Source: Streptomyces davaonensis JCM 4913 (GTDB lineage: Bacteria > Actinomycetota > Actinomycetes > Streptomycetales > Streptomycetaceae). Taken from it: a DNA stretch of 64,000 bases. The translations under genes and the position numbers were made by a program. The notes under the pieces were generated by a model. That model ran no database searches and was not told the DNA's origin. It worked only from the letters and a program-made list of their open reading frames with translations. The stretch spans positions 930,001 through 994,000 of the forward strand of contig NC_020504.1 in NCBI RefSeq assembly GCF_000349325.1, given 5' to 3'. Below, one piece after another: positions 26,090 to 34,792 of the stretch. The stretch's first letter is position 1, and each line of letters starts with the position of its first letter.

Positions 26090-27085
26090 TCACTCCTTGG
26101 GGAGCAGGGCAGCGGCGTTGCCGCCTCGTACGGCGTGGAAGTCGGCGTCGGACAGGTGCGCGGCGCGCAGGGCGCCGAGCGGGTCCTCGGTGCCCATGTC
26201 GAAGGGGAAGTCGGAGCCGAGCAGCACCCGGTCCGGGCCCGCCGCCCGCACCAGCTCCCGCAGGGTGTGCGGGTCGTGGACGAGGGAGTCGAAGTACAGC
26301 TGCCGCAGATAGCTGCTGGGCTCGCGCCCGCAGCCGCGGGCGTCGGGGCGGACCCGCCAGGCGTGGTCCGAGCGGCCGATGTGGGTGGGGAGATAGCCGC
26401 CCCCGTGCGCGGCGATCAGCTTCAGCCCCGGGTACCGGTCCAGGACCCCGGAGAAGATCAGATGGGAGAGCGCGACGGCGTTCTCGGTGGGCTGGCCGAC
26501 GGTGTTGGACAGGTACCAGCGGTTCAGCCGCTCGTCGAGGGTGCAGCCGAAGGGGTGCAGGAAGAGAAGCGCCCCCGTCTTCTCGGCGCGCGCCCACAGT
26601 GGCTCGTACGCCGGGTCCGACAGCTCCCGTCCGGGTGCGTGGCTGGAGATCTCCACGCCCAACAGGCCCTGCTCCAGGGCATGTTCAAGGGCGGGTACGA
26701 CGAGCTTGGGGTGTTGGAGCGGGACGAGTCCGAGTCCGTACAGCCGCTCGGGTGCGTGGGCGCAGTGCGCGGCGGTGGCCTCGTTCGCGAGCCGGGAGAT
26801 CTTCTCGGCCGTCTCCTCGTCGGTCCAGGGGTGGTAGTGCGACGGGGAGGGGCTGACGAGCTGGATGTCGACGCCCTGGGCGTCCATCGCGGTCAGGCGG
26901 GCGGTGACGTCGGTCAGGTGTGGGATGCGGGCGCCGACCATGGGCCCGTTGACGGCGAGGGCCATGGGGCCGTTGCGGCGGGCGTCGAGTTCCTTGGCCT
27001 GGGCATGTCCGGGCAGTCCGGCGACGAGGGCGTCGACTTCGGGCAGCAGGACGTGCGCGTGCACATCAACCGTGGGTGTCGTCAC
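26090..27085 (-). CDS. ACMSD-type amidohydrolase (probable decarboxylase)
   Basis: A 331-residue member of the amidohydrolase group that includes aminocarboxymuconate-semialdehyde decarboxylase and gamma-resorcylate decarboxylase. The N-terminal metal motif is VDVHAHVLLPE; later ligands are His in LFLHPFG, His in IAAHGGGY and Asp in LLGSDFPFD. The start is taken as GTG 27085, which overlaps the monooxygenase stop (GTGA). An upstream frame extension to 27160 would lie inside the neighbouring gene and is Arg-rich. Within the operon it probably removes a carboxyl group from a ring-cleavage product or hydroxybenzoate. Confidence 0.87.
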   Translation of the reverse strand: MTTPTVDVHAHVLLPEVDALVAGLPGHAQAKELDARRNGPMALAVNGPMVGARIPHLTDVTARLTAMDAQGVDIQLVSPSPSHYHPWTDEETAEKISRLANEATAAHCAHAPERLYGLGLVPLQHPKLVVPALEHALEQGLLGVEISSHAPGRELSDPAYEPLWARAEKTGALLFLHPFGCTLDERLNRWYLSNTVGQPTENAVALSHLIFSGVLDRYPGLKLIAAHGGGYLPTHIGRSDHAWRVRPDARGCGREPSSYLRQLYFDSLVHDPHTLRELVRAAGPDRVLLGSDFPFDMGTEDPLGALRAAHLSDADFHAVRGGNAAALLPKE

Positions 27086-28206
27086 GGCAGTTCCTTCAGC
27101 GCGGCCATGGTGGTGCCCATCAGCCCGGGGAGGTCGCCTCGTACGCCGTCGAGCTGCCACTGCCCGATCCGCACGGACGCCTCGACGACCGTGCGGACTC
27201 GTTCGATGCGCCGCTCGTGGTAGCGGGTGAGGAGTTCGTCGTCCCAGTCCGCGGCGCCGGTGAGGAGCTGGGCCAGCACCCAGGCGTCCTCCAGGGCCAT
27301 CGCGGCGCCCTGGGCCAGGGTGGGCGGGCAGCAGTGGGCGGCGTCGCCGACGAGGACGACGCGGCCCCGGTGCCAGGAGCCCTCGACGAGGAGTTGGTCG
27401 AACCAGGTGTAGTTGACCTGCGCCGGGTCGGTGATCGAGGCGCGGATCTCGTCCCAGGCGCCGCCGTAGCCCTCGGCCAGCCGGGACATCTCCCGCGCGT
27501 AGTTCTCGGGCGGAATGGCGGCGCGGTCGCGGTGGGGTTCGACGAGGTAGGCGTAGAGGGTGTCCGGTCCTGTGGGGGTGTATCCGGCGATGTGGCAGGG
27601 GCCGCCGTGGGCGAGGTCGGTGCGGGTCACTTCGGCGGGGCGGGGTGCCTGGACGCGCCAGATGGCCATGCCGGTGGGGGTGGGTCTGTCGTCGATGCCG
27701 ACGGCCGCGCGGGTCGTGGAGTTCAGGCCGTCGGCGGCCACGACCAGGTCGTAGCGGTGCTCGGTGCCGTCGCTGAGGCGGACGGTGACGCCGGTGCCGT
27801 CCTGGGTGATGCTCTCGGCGGTGGTGCCGAGGCGGACGCGGGCACCCGAGGCGCGCACGGCGTCGGTGAGGATGCGCTGGAGGACCGGCCGCTGCATGCC
27901 GAGGGTGGCGGGGAGGTCGTCGCCGCCGGTGCGGAGGTCCTCGTTGATGTGCAGGACGGTGCCGTCGGGGGCGGTCAGGCCGACGGAGTCGAAGCAGAAG
28001 CCATGGGCGCGGATCTCCTCCCAGACGCCGATCTCACGCAGCACGCGCAGGGCGTTGCCCTGGAGGGTGATGCCGGAGCCGCGCACGTTCCAGTCGTCCT
28101 TCGCCTCGACGAGGTCCACGGCGATGCCCGCGCGGCGGAGCAGGACGGTCAGGGCGTTGCCGGACGTTCCGCCTCCGACGACGAGGACGGTCTTCTCTCT
28201 TCCCAT
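27082..28206 (-). CDS. FAD-dependent aromatic monooxygenase
   Basis: A 374-residue class A flavoprotein hydroxylase. The FAD motif is VLVVGGGTSGNALTVLLRRAG, the DG-type motif is VVAADGLNSTTR, and the GD motif is VVLVGDAAHCCPPTLAQG. The start at ATG 28206 has GAAGGAG 7 bp upstream and is preferred to a GTG at 28233. It probably hydroxylates an aromatic acid or phenol before ring opening by the extradiol enzyme encoded two genes on. It overlaps the ACMSD-type gene by four bases and follows the cyclase gene by 23 bp. Confidence 0.88.
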   Translation of the reverse strand: MGREKTVLVVGGGTSGNALTVLLRRAGIAVDLVEAKDDWNVRGSGITLQGNALRVLREIGVWEEIRAHGFCFDSVGLTAPDGTVLHINEDLRTGGDDLPATLGMQRPVLQRILTDAVRASGARVRLGTTAESITQDGTGVTVRLSDGTEHRYDLVVAADGLNSTTRAAVGIDDRPTPTGMAIWRVQAPRPAEVTRTDLAHGGPCHIAGYTPTGPDTLYAYLVEPHRDRAAIPPENYAREMSRLAEGYGGAWDEIRASITDPAQVNYTWFDQLLVEGSWHRGRVVLVGDAAHCCPPTLAQGAAMALEDAWVLAQLLTGAADWDDELLTRYHERRIERVRTVVEASVRIGQWQLDGVRGDLPGLMGTTMAALKELP

Positions 28207-28229
28207 GGCCAACTCCTTCGTTGGACGGG

Positions 28230-29186
28230 TCACTTGACTGCGACGGGGTTGACGGGGGAGCCGACGGCTCCGGTGATGGGCAGGGGTGCCGCGGTGAGCC
28301 AGAACTCGTGGACGCCGTCGTGCGCGCAGTCCTCGGCGAGCGCGTCAGGGTCCCACATCTCGCCGATGAGCAGGCCCATGTTGGGGATGGCGACCTGGTG
28401 CAGCGGCTGGAAGGCGTGCTCGAACTCGTTGGGCCGTACCTCGAAGCCCCAGGTGTCGGTGGCGACGGCCGCGATCTCGGTGCGGTGCAGCCAGCCGGCC
28501 GTGGTGAAGGACAGGCCGGGGGCGGCGCCGCCCGCGTAGTCGCCCCAGCCCTCGCGGCGGGCGCGGGTGAGCTGCCCGGTGCGAACGACGACCAGGTCGC
28601 CGCGGCCGACGGTGACGCCGTGCGCCTCGGCGGTCGCGGTGAGGTGCTCCTCGGTGATGGCGAAACCGTCGGGCAACTCGCCGTCGGTGCCGAGCACTCG
28701 GCCCACATCGAGGAGCACGCCCCGTCCGGCGACGTACGGCGCCATGTGCTCGATGCCGGTGACGAGATCACCGTCGGAGGTGACGACCTGCTCGGCGGCG
28801 CGGCCGTTCCAGGCCCTGCCGTGGTCGAAGATGTGCCCGAGGCCGTCCCACTGGGTGGAGCACTGGAGCGGCATGGCGATCACGTCGTCGGCGCCGCCGA
28901 TGCCGTGCGGGAAGCCCTGGTTGCCGAGGGCCGCGTCTGTGCCGGTGTCCAGCATGGTGTGCACGGGGTTGGTGCGGCGCCGCCAGCCCTTCTGCGGGCC
29001 GTCCATGTCGAAGCGCTGCGCCAGCGAGAAGCTCACGCCGCGCCGGACGAGTGCGGCGCCCTCGCGGCGCTTGGCCGCGTCAAGGAAGTTGAGGGTGCCG
29101 AGGACGTCGTCCGCACCCCAACGCCCCCAGTTGGAGTACGCCTTGGCCGCCTCGGCGACGGCGCCCTCGGGGTCGTGGCGGTTCAC
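28230..29186 (-). CDS. cyclase-family hydrolase (kynurenine formamidase-like fold)
   Basis: A 318-residue protein of the cyclase/formamidase superfamily. The metal region reads QCSTQWDGLGHIFDHG, the form of the HxGTHxD motif seen in the longer cyclase subgroup, with AVATDTWGFEVRP and HQVAIPNMGLLIGEMWD further on. Members hydrolyse amides or lactones (for example isatin hydrolase and kynurenine formamidase). GTG 29186 overlaps the stop of the upstream FAH-family gene. In this operon a lactone or amide intermediate is the likely substrate; this is inference. Confidence 0.85.
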   Translation of the reverse strand: MNRHDPEGAVAEAAKAYSNWGRWGADDVLGTLNFLDAAKRREGAALVRRGVSFSLAQRFDMDGPQKGWRRRTNPVHTMLDTGTDAALGNQGFPHGIGGADDVIAMPLQCSTQWDGLGHIFDHGRAWNGRAAEQVVTSDGDLVTGIEHMAPYVAGRGVLLDVGRVLGTDGELPDGFAITEEHLTATAEAHGVTVGRGDLVVVRTGQLTRARREGWGDYAGGAAPGLSFTTAGWLHRTEIAAVATDTWGFEVRPNEFEHAFQPLHQVAIPNMGLLIGEMWDPDALAEDCAHDGVHEFWLTAAPLPITGAVGSPVNPVAVK

Positions 29187-30163
29187 GCGGACTCCCCCAC
29201 ACAGCGGGTGCGCTGGACGCCGAGACCGGTGATGGACCCCTCCATGACGTCGCCGTCGCGCAGCAGCCGCCCCCAGTGCATGCCGTTACCGGCCGGACTG
29301 CCCGTCAGCACCAGGTCCCCGGGCAGGAGTTGGGCGGCCTGGGAGGCGTACGACACCATGCGGGCGACGCCGAAGATCATGTCCTTGGTGGACTCGTCCT
29401 GCATGGTCTCGCCGTTGAGCTTCAGCGTGACGCGCAGTTCGCCGGGGTCCGTGACCGATTCGGCCGGGACGATCCAGGGGCCGAGCGGGGTGAAGCCGGG
29501 CGCGTTCTTGCTGCGCAGCCAGTCGGTGCCGATGGCCTTCATGTCCCGGCGGAAGACGGTGGCCCGGTCGGTGAGGTCGTTGGCGATGGTGTACCCGGCG
29601 ATGTGGTCCAGGGCTTCCTCGACGGGGACCCGGTAAGCGGGCCTGCCGATCACCGCCGCCAACTCCAGTTCCCAGTCGGGCTGTTCGGCCCAGGCGGGCA
29701 GGAGGACATCGTCGTAGGGACCGGTGATCGCACTCGGCAGGCCGATGAAGACGTACGGCAGGTCCTCGGCGGCGCGCCGGTCCATGATCGCGGCGATCTC
29801 GGTCCGGGCCTCCTCCACCGTGCGCGGATCGTCGGGCGCGCGATGGGCGACCTCCAGATCGATGACGTGCTGCCGGTAGTTGGCGCCGGACTGGAAGACC
29901 TGGCGGGGCTCGACGGGGGCGTGCACGGTCAGACCGTCGAGGGGCTGCCAGGCGGCTTCCGGGTCGGCCGCCAGGGCGCGCAGGCGGGGCTGCACCTCGT
30001 CCCAGCGCTCGAACACCGCGCGGGCCGTCAGCGCGGGGTCGCCGAGGGCGGTGCGCAGGTCCGCGGCACGCTGCTCAGGAGTCACCAGGGCGGGGAAAGG
30101 GGCCTGGCCAGGGGCGGAGAGGGTACCGAGGGCGAAGGGCGCGGAAGGGGCTGCGGGTTTCAC
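29183..30163 (-). CDS. fumarylacetoacetate hydrolase family protein, first gene of operon
   Basis: A 326-residue FAH-family enzyme, different in sequence from the one at 24216-25145. Family features are FQSGANYRQHVIDLEV, metal acids in WELELAAVIG, Asp in YTIANDLTDR and the C-terminal LTGSPAGNGMHWGR. GTG 30163 is preceded by AGGAGG. It is the promoter-proximal gene of the minus-strand operon and is divergent from the LysR regulator. The reaction is probably hydrolysis or hydration of a 2-oxo-dienoate; having two FAH paralogues suggests two successive steps. Confidence 0.88.
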   Translation of the reverse strand: MKPAAPSAPFALGTLSAPGQAPFPALVTPEQRAADLRTALGDPALTARAVFERWDEVQPRLRALAADPEAAWQPLDGLTVHAPVEPRQVFQSGANYRQHVIDLEVAHRAPDDPRTVEEARTEIAAIMDRRAAEDLPYVFIGLPSAITGPYDDVLLPAWAEQPDWELELAAVIGRPAYRVPVEEALDHIAGYTIANDLTDRATVFRRDMKAIGTDWLRSKNAPGFTPLGPWIVPAESVTDPGELRVTLKLNGETMQDESTKDMIFGVARMVSYASQAAQLLPGDLVLTGSPAGNGMHWGRLLRDGDVMEGSITGLGVQRTRCVGESA

Positions 30164-30232
30164 TGGCGTGTCCTCCTGGTTGCGGTGCGACTAATCTGGC
30201 TCCGCATCCCGCAATCTGGGAAATCGATTCTT

Positions 30233-30246
30233 ATGATGAGGATCAT
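30233..30246. promoter_or_regulatory. candidate LysR box between divergent promoters
   Basis: ATGAT-GAGG-ATCAT is a perfect 5-bp inverted repeat in an AT-rich part of the 139-bp gap between the LysR gene and the aromatic operon. LysR regulators usually bind such sites to control both themselves and the divergent operon. Assignment is by position. Confidence 0.4.
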
Positions 30247-30302
30247 CCATCGTGTGAATAGTGCCGTGGCAGGCTTGCGCGGCCCGTGTTCCGGAGGCAG
30301 CA

Positions 30303-31208
30303 GTGCATCTGTCCGGCCTGGACCTCAATCTCGTGCTGTCCCTGCGTGCCCTGCTGGAGGAGCGCAACGTCACCCGGGCCGGTCAGCGCATCGGGCTCAG
30401 CCAGCCCGCGATGAGCGCGGCCCTGGCCCGGCTGCGCCGGCACTTCGACGACGAACTGCTCTCCCGCGTCGGCGGACAGTACGAACTGACCGCGCTCGGC
30501 CGGGCCCTGCTGGACCGCACCGCCACCGCCTGCGATCTCCTGGAGCGGGTCTTCAGCAGCCGGGCGGACTTCGTGCCGGGCACCGAGCGGCACGAGTTCA
30601 CCCTGCTCTCCTCCGACTACGCGGTCGCGGTGTTCGGCGCCGAACTCGCCCGTACCGTGCACGCCGAGGCCCCCGGGGTACGGCTGCGCTTCCGGCGGAC
30701 GCCGGCCGATGTGACGGAGGAGTCCGGGACGGTGCTCAGCACGGCCGACGGGCTGCTGATGCCGCACGGCATCATCAGCGGCTTCCCCGCCGTCGACCTG
30801 TTCGCCGACCGCTGGGCCTTCCTGGTCGCCGACTCCAACGACGAGGTCGGCGACCGGCTCACCATGGCGGACCTGGCCCGGCTGCCCTGGGTCATCTACC
30901 AGCGCACCTACGACGCGCCCGCCGCGCGGCAGTTGAGCATGCTCGGCATCGATCCGCAGGTCGAGGTGTCCGTCGACAGCTTCCAGGTGCTGCCCTTCCT
31001 GGTCGCCGGCACCCGCCGGATCGCGCTCGTGCAGCGCCGCCTCGCCGATCTGCTGCACGGTGTGGCCGCGGTGCGGGTCATGGATCCGCCGTACGAGGTG
31101 GTGCCGGTGCAGGAGGCGCTGTGGTGGCATCCGGTGCACACCCATGACGCGGCGCACATCTGGCTGCGGGAGACGGCGGCGCGGGTGGGGGCGGGGCTGG
31201 CGAGTTGA
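30303..31208 (+). CDS. LysR-family regulator of the aromatic operon
   Basis: A 301-residue LysR-type regulator. The N-terminal winged helix has LRALLEERNVTRAGQRIGLSQPAMSAALARLR, the diagnostic LysR helix-turn-helix, followed by a periplasmic-binding-like effector domain. The GTG at 30303 has GGAGG 5 bp upstream. It closely resembles the NodD/LinR/NahR group of LysR proteins, which respond to aromatic compounds (NAHR-type start LxGLDLNLL). The divergent position makes it the likely activator of the seven-gene operon at 23494-30163. Confidence 0.9.
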   Translation: MHLSGLDLNLVLSLRALLEERNVTRAGQRIGLSQPAMSAALARLRRHFDDELLSRVGGQYELTALGRALLDRTATACDLLERVFSSRADFVPGTERHEFTLLSSDYAVAVFGAELARTVHAEAPGVRLRFRRTPADVTEESGTVLSTADGLLMPHGIISGFPAVDLFADRWAFLVADSNDEVGDRLTMADLARLPWVIYQRTYDAPAARQLSMLGIDPQVEVSVDSFQVLPFLVAGTRRIALVQRRLADLLHGVAAVRVMDPPYEVVPVQEALWWHPVHTHDAAHIWLRETAARVGAGLAS

Positions 31209-31404
31209 CGCCCGCCGGCGAGGCGAGGGCATCCAGGGGATGAATGATCGCCATCCTCGATCGCGGTCGGACGGGGGCTGGGCAGCACCTTGCGGGTGAC
31301 CGATAGTCGTCTCCACCAGGCGCCCGGAGCCGCATCGCTCAGCGGTCCCGCTCACCGCGTGCGCTCTGGGCTTCCCGCCCCCTTCCGCCAGGTGGAGTTC
31401 CCGC

Positions 31405-32610
31405 ATGCCCACACCCGAGAGCGTCCCCGGCCACCGTTCACGCCTCGCGCTGCTGATGGCCGGCAGCTGTCTGCCGATCCTCGGCGCCGTGCTCATCGCC
31501 CCGGTCCTGCCGAAGATGCGTGACCACTTCGAGGGCGTCCCCGGCGCCGATGCCCTGGTCCCCATGGCGCTGACCGTCCCCGCGCTGTCGCTCGCGCTGC
31601 TGGCCCCCTTCGCCGGGGTCGTCGTCGACCGGCTCGGCCGCAAACGCCTCCTGGTCGTCGCCACCGTGCTGTACGCCTTCCTCGGCACGGCCCCGCTGTG
31701 GCTGGACTCGCTCGGCGCGATCGTCGTCGGCCGGGCGCTGGTCGGGGTGGTCGAGGCGGCCATCATGACCTGCTGCACCACGCTGATCGGCGACTACTAC
31801 TCGGGGCGGCAGCGCGACCGCTACCTCGCCCTCCAGACGATGTGCGCGTCGATCTCGGCGACGGCGTTCTTCGTGCTGGGCGGCGCGGCCGGAGCGGCGG
31901 GCTGGCGCGCGCCGTTCTGGGCGTACGCCGTCACCCTGCTGCTCGCGCCCGCGATGGCCGTCCTCCTGCCGCGGCCGAGCGCCGAGCGCCCGCGGGACCA
32001 GGAGGCACCGGTGCGACGGCCCTTCCCCTGGCGCCCACTGGCCGGGACCTGCGCGCTGACCGTCTTCGGTGCCGTTCTCTTCTACACGGTCCAGGTCGAA
32101 ATGGCGTTCCTGCTGGACGACATGGGCGTCGACGACTCGGCCGCCATCGGGCTCGCCATCGCCGCGTCCAGTGCGGCGACCGTCGTGGGCGCCGTTGTCT
32201 TCGCCAAGTCCGGCCGCGCACCGGAGACTTGGCTGCCGGGTGTCTTCGCGGTGTGCGCCCTGGGCTTCGCGGTGCTCTGGCTGGCGCCGAACCCGCTCGT
32301 CCTGACCTTGGGTGCCGTCATCAACTGCTTCGGCGGCGGCATCATGCTGCCGAGCCTGCTGACCCTCGCCATGTCCCGGCTCGACCACTCCGACCGGGGC
32401 CGCGGCACCGGCCTGTGGACCGGCTCCTTCTTCATCGGCCAGTTCCTCTGCCCGCTGGTGGTGCTGGCCCTGACCGCCGCCGCAGGCACCCTGGCCGACG
32501 CGATGGGCGTCCTCGCGGCCGCCGGGGCGCTCGGGGCGGCCGGGCTCGGACTCGCGGCCCGACGGCGTCGGCCGGTGGCCGCTCCGGCGCCGGTCAGTGG
32601 TCGACCGTGA
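31405..32610 (+). CDS. MFS transporter
   Basis: A 401-residue major facilitator with about twelve hydrophobic segments. The loop 2-3 motif is GVVVDRLGRKRLLV, a good MFS motif A, and the second-half loop carries weaker repeats. AGGTGGAG precedes the ATG. It follows the LysR gene by 196 bp and could import the aromatic substrate or export a product, but it may equally be an independent drug-efflux-type gene. Its 3' end overlaps the convergent quinone oxidoreductase gene by 17 bp. Confidence 0.85.
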   Translation: MPTPESVPGHRSRLALLMAGSCLPILGAVLIAPVLPKMRDHFEGVPGADALVPMALTVPALSLALLAPFAGVVVDRLGRKRLLVVATVLYAFLGTAPLWLDSLGAIVVGRALVGVVEAAIMTCCTTLIGDYYSGRQRDRYLALQTMCASISATAFFVLGGAAGAAGWRAPFWAYAVTLLLAPAMAVLLPRPSAERPRDQEAPVRRPFPWRPLAGTCALTVFGAVLFYTVQVEMAFLLDDMGVDDSAAIGLAIAASSAATVVGAVVFAKSGRAPETWLPGVFAVCALGFAVLWLAPNPLVLTLGAVINCFGGGIMLPSLLTLAMSRLDHSDRGRGTGLWTGSFFIGQFLCPLVVLALTAAAGTLADAMGVLAAAGALGAAGLGLAARRRRPVAAPAPVSGRP

Positions 32611-33592
32611 CCACGATCTTGCCGACCTGACGGCCCGCCTCCAGCCAGCGGTGCGCCTCGACGATCTCGTCCAGCGCGAAGACCCGGTCGACGACCGGGG
32701 TGAAGGCGCCGTCGCGCAGCCCGGAGGCGACGAACGCCTCGGCCCTGCGCAGCCGTCGCGGGTCCCGGGTCGTCTCGTGGACCGTGTAGGAGCGCATGTT
32801 CAGTGCGGGCAGGCCGAGGTCGACCCCGGGGTACGGGGTCGCCTCGCCGCTGAGGGCGCCGTAGACGAAGAGGGTCCCGTCGGGGGCCACCACCCGGGCC
32901 AGGTCCAGGACGCCGGGTCCGGCCACGGCGTCCAGGACGAACTCGGCGCCCCGGCCGCAGGTGACGGCGAGCACCCGTTGGACGACGTCCTCCTCCCCGG
33001 TGACGATCACCTCGGACGCGCCCGCCTTCAGCAGCGCCTCACGCTTGGCCGGGGTGCGGGTCGTCGCGACCGGTACCGCGCCCACGCGGCGGGCGACCTG
33101 GATCGCCGCCAGGCCGACGCTGCTGGCGGCGGCGGTGAGCACGACCGTGTCCCCGGGCCGCGCCCGGCCGACCTCGACGAGTGCGCCGTACGCCGTCAGA
33201 TACGCCATCCACACGGCGGCGCCTTCGACCGGGCCGAGCCCTGCCGGGCGGTGCACGACCGCTGCGGCGGGGACGATCGCGCGCTCGGCGTAGACGCTGT
33301 GGTCGTTCATCGAGAAGGCGGGCAGCACGCTCACCGGCGCACCGGGCTCGAACCCCGTCACGCCCGGGCCGAGCGCCTCGACGACTCCGGCGGCCTCCGC
33401 GCCGAGCCCGGCCGGGAAGGACCGGACCGGCTCTATGTAGTGGCCCGCGCGGAACAATGCCTCGGCGCGGTTCAGGCCGATCGCGTCGATGCGCACCAGC
33501 AGCTCTCCGGGACCGGGGTTCTTCAGGTCCACGCCCTCCAGACGCAGCACCTCGGGCCCACCGAGCTCATGGAACCGGACCGCCTTGACCAT
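32594..33592 (-). CDS. zinc-independent quinone oxidoreductase, MDR superfamily
   Basis: A 332-residue medium-chain dehydrogenase/reductase. The N-terminus MVKAVRFHELGGPEVLRL and the NADPH region DTVVLTAAASSVGLAAIQVARR (variant of AxxGxxG) are typical of quinone oxidoreductases; cysteine zinc ligands are absent. ATG 33592 is preferred since GGGGAG is just upstream. It is divergent from an ArsR-type regulator with palindromes between, which suggests induction by an electrophile or quinone. Stop overlaps the MFS gene. Confidence 0.87.
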   Translation of the reverse strand: MVKAVRFHELGGPEVLRLEGVDLKNPGPGELLVRIDAIGLNRAEALFRAGHYIEPVRSFPAGLGAEAAGVVEALGPGVTGFEPGAPVSVLPAFSMNDHSVYAERAIVPAAAVVHRPAGLGPVEGAAVWMAYLTAYGALVEVGRARPGDTVVLTAAASSVGLAAIQVARRVGAVPVATTRTPAKREALLKAGASEVIVTGEEDVVQRVLAVTCGRGAEFVLDAVAGPGVLDLARVVAPDGTLFVYGALSGEATPYPGVDLGLPALNMRSYTVHETTRDPRRLRRAEAFVASGLRDGAFTPVVDRVFALDEIVEAHRWLEAGRQVGKIVVTVDH

Positions 33593-33653
33593 CCCAACTC
33601 CCCCGTCCGACAACATGGTTCACCGGCCACCCACTCAAACCGAAAGTACGACA

Positions 33654-33687
33654 GGTGTCAAACTTTGATGGACACCGAACTTCGGTG
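33654..33687. promoter_or_regulatory. overlapping palindromes, candidate ArsR operator
   Basis: Three nested repeats fill this stretch between the divergent reductase and ArsR starts: GGTGTC-N11-GACACC (33654-33676), TCAAA-C-TTTGA (33658-33668) and CACCGAA-C-TTCGGTG (33673-33687). The TCAAACTTTGA core resembles ArsR-family operators. Binding here would cover both promoters. Confidence 0.5.
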
Positions 33688-33702
33688 ACCTACGATGACG
33701 CG

Positions 33703-34038
33703 ATGACGGCGACACGACGAGGCGGGCGGGAGCGGATTCCCGCACATCCGGACATCCGGACGGTCAGCCTCCAGCAGGTACTGGAGGCGCTGGTCGATCC
33801 CGTACGACGGCGGATCGTCGCCGAGCTGTACACCGGCGGCGAGGACCTCGCCTGCGGCACCTTCGATCTGCCGGTCAGCAAGTCGACGGCCACGCACCAC
33901 TTCCACGTCCTGCGCGAGGCGGGACTGATCCGGCAGTACTACGTCGGCACGTCCCGGATGAACGCCCTGCGCCGCGAGGACATCGACGGCGCCTTCCCGG
34001 GCCTGTTGCGGGCTCTGCTCCCCCAGCCCCCCGAGTGA
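33703..34038 (+). CDS. ArsR-family transcriptional regulator
   Basis: A 111-residue winged-helix repressor. The core reads LEALVDPVRRRIVAELY, then PVSKSTATHHFHVLREAGLI, the ArsR recognition helix pattern. Typical metal-binding cysteine pairs are absent (one Cys, in LACGTF), so it more likely senses an organic ligand or redox state. ATG 33703 is chosen to give a normal length; an in-frame GTG at 33655 lies within the candidate operator. No clear ribosome site is seen, so the message may be leaderless. It is divergent from the quinone oxidoreductase it probably represses. Confidence 0.85.
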   Translation: MTATRRGGRERIPAHPDIRTVSLQQVLEALVDPVRRRIVAELYTGGEDLACGTFDLPVSKSTATHHFHVLREAGLIRQYYVGTSRMNALRREDIDGAFPGLLRALLPQPPE

Positions 34039-34088
34039 TACATATGATCGGGGTTCTTCACTGAACCTTCACAAGGGGGGACTTCGTC

Positions 34089-34583
34089 ATGCGTATACGC
34101 ATGCTCATCGGGGCGGCCGCCGCCGCGGGCACGCTGGGCGCGCTCGCCGCCGTACCGGCCCAGGCCACCGAGTACAGCTCGGCCCTGAAGATCCGCGGCG
34201 TGCAGTACGACGCCCCGGGCAGCGACTCCAACAACTGCACGACCGGCAACAGCAAGGCCGAGTACCTGGAGATCAAGAACTACTCGTCCAGCAAGACGGT
34301 CAACCTGAAGGGTTACCTCGTCAAGGACGCCGCCGGGAACAAGTTCACGTTCACCGCGAACCACTATCTCCAGCCCGGTGACCAGATCAAGCTGCGCGGC
34401 GGCCACGGCACCGACTCCGACGCGAACAACGTCGTCTACCGCGACAACTGCAACTTCATCTGGAACAACGACAAGGACTCGATCTACCTGTACAAGCCCA
34501 CGGGGGCGGGTGCCGACTCGCACAAGTACACCAAGAGCGGCTCGGACCCGGACGGCAACGGCTACATCAAGTACCACGGCTGA
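34089..34583 (+). CDS. secreted lamin-tail-domain protein
   Basis: A 164-residue exported protein. Residues 1 to about 27 are a Sec signal (MRIRMLIGAAAAAG, cut near AQA). The mature part is one lamin-tail (LTD) immunoglobulin-like domain: KAEYLEIKNYSSSKTVNLKGYLVKD, then HYLQPGDQIKLRGG and IWNNDKDSIYLYKP. Two cysteines (NNCTTG and RDNCNF) could form a disulfide. Such small LTD proteins are common in the Streptomyces secretome and of unknown role. A GGGGGG-rich ribosome site precedes the ATG, and a strong terminator follows. Confidence 0.85.
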   Translation: MRIRMLIGAAAAAGTLGALAAVPAQATEYSSALKIRGVQYDAPGSDSNNCTTGNSKAEYLEIKNYSSSKTVNLKGYLVKDAAGNKFTFTANHYLQPGDQIKLRGGHGTDSDANNVVYRDNCNFIWNNDKDSIYLYKPTGAGADSHKYTKSGSDPDGNGYIKYHG

Positions 34584-34593
34584 CGGACGTGCT

Positions 34594-34630
34594 CAGGGCC
34601 CGCCCCAATGCGGATGGTGGGCGGGCCCTG
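34594..34630 (+). terminator. intrinsic terminator after lamin-tail gene
   Basis: Perfect 11-bp stem CAGGGCCCGCC / GGCGGGCCCTG with a 15-nt loop, 10 bp after the stop codon. Confidence 0.75.
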
Positions 34631-34792
34631 CGCACCGGCCATTGTCACGACCGCGAGCCGGACCGGACCACGTGTGAACGGCGGTCGTCCGGAGCGGTCC
34701 GCGCACACCCCGTGTGCGGACCCCGGTGACGGATGAGGGCGCAGAGACGCTGATACTGGTACAAGCCTCTGCCCCCGTCGCCCCCAGGACTC

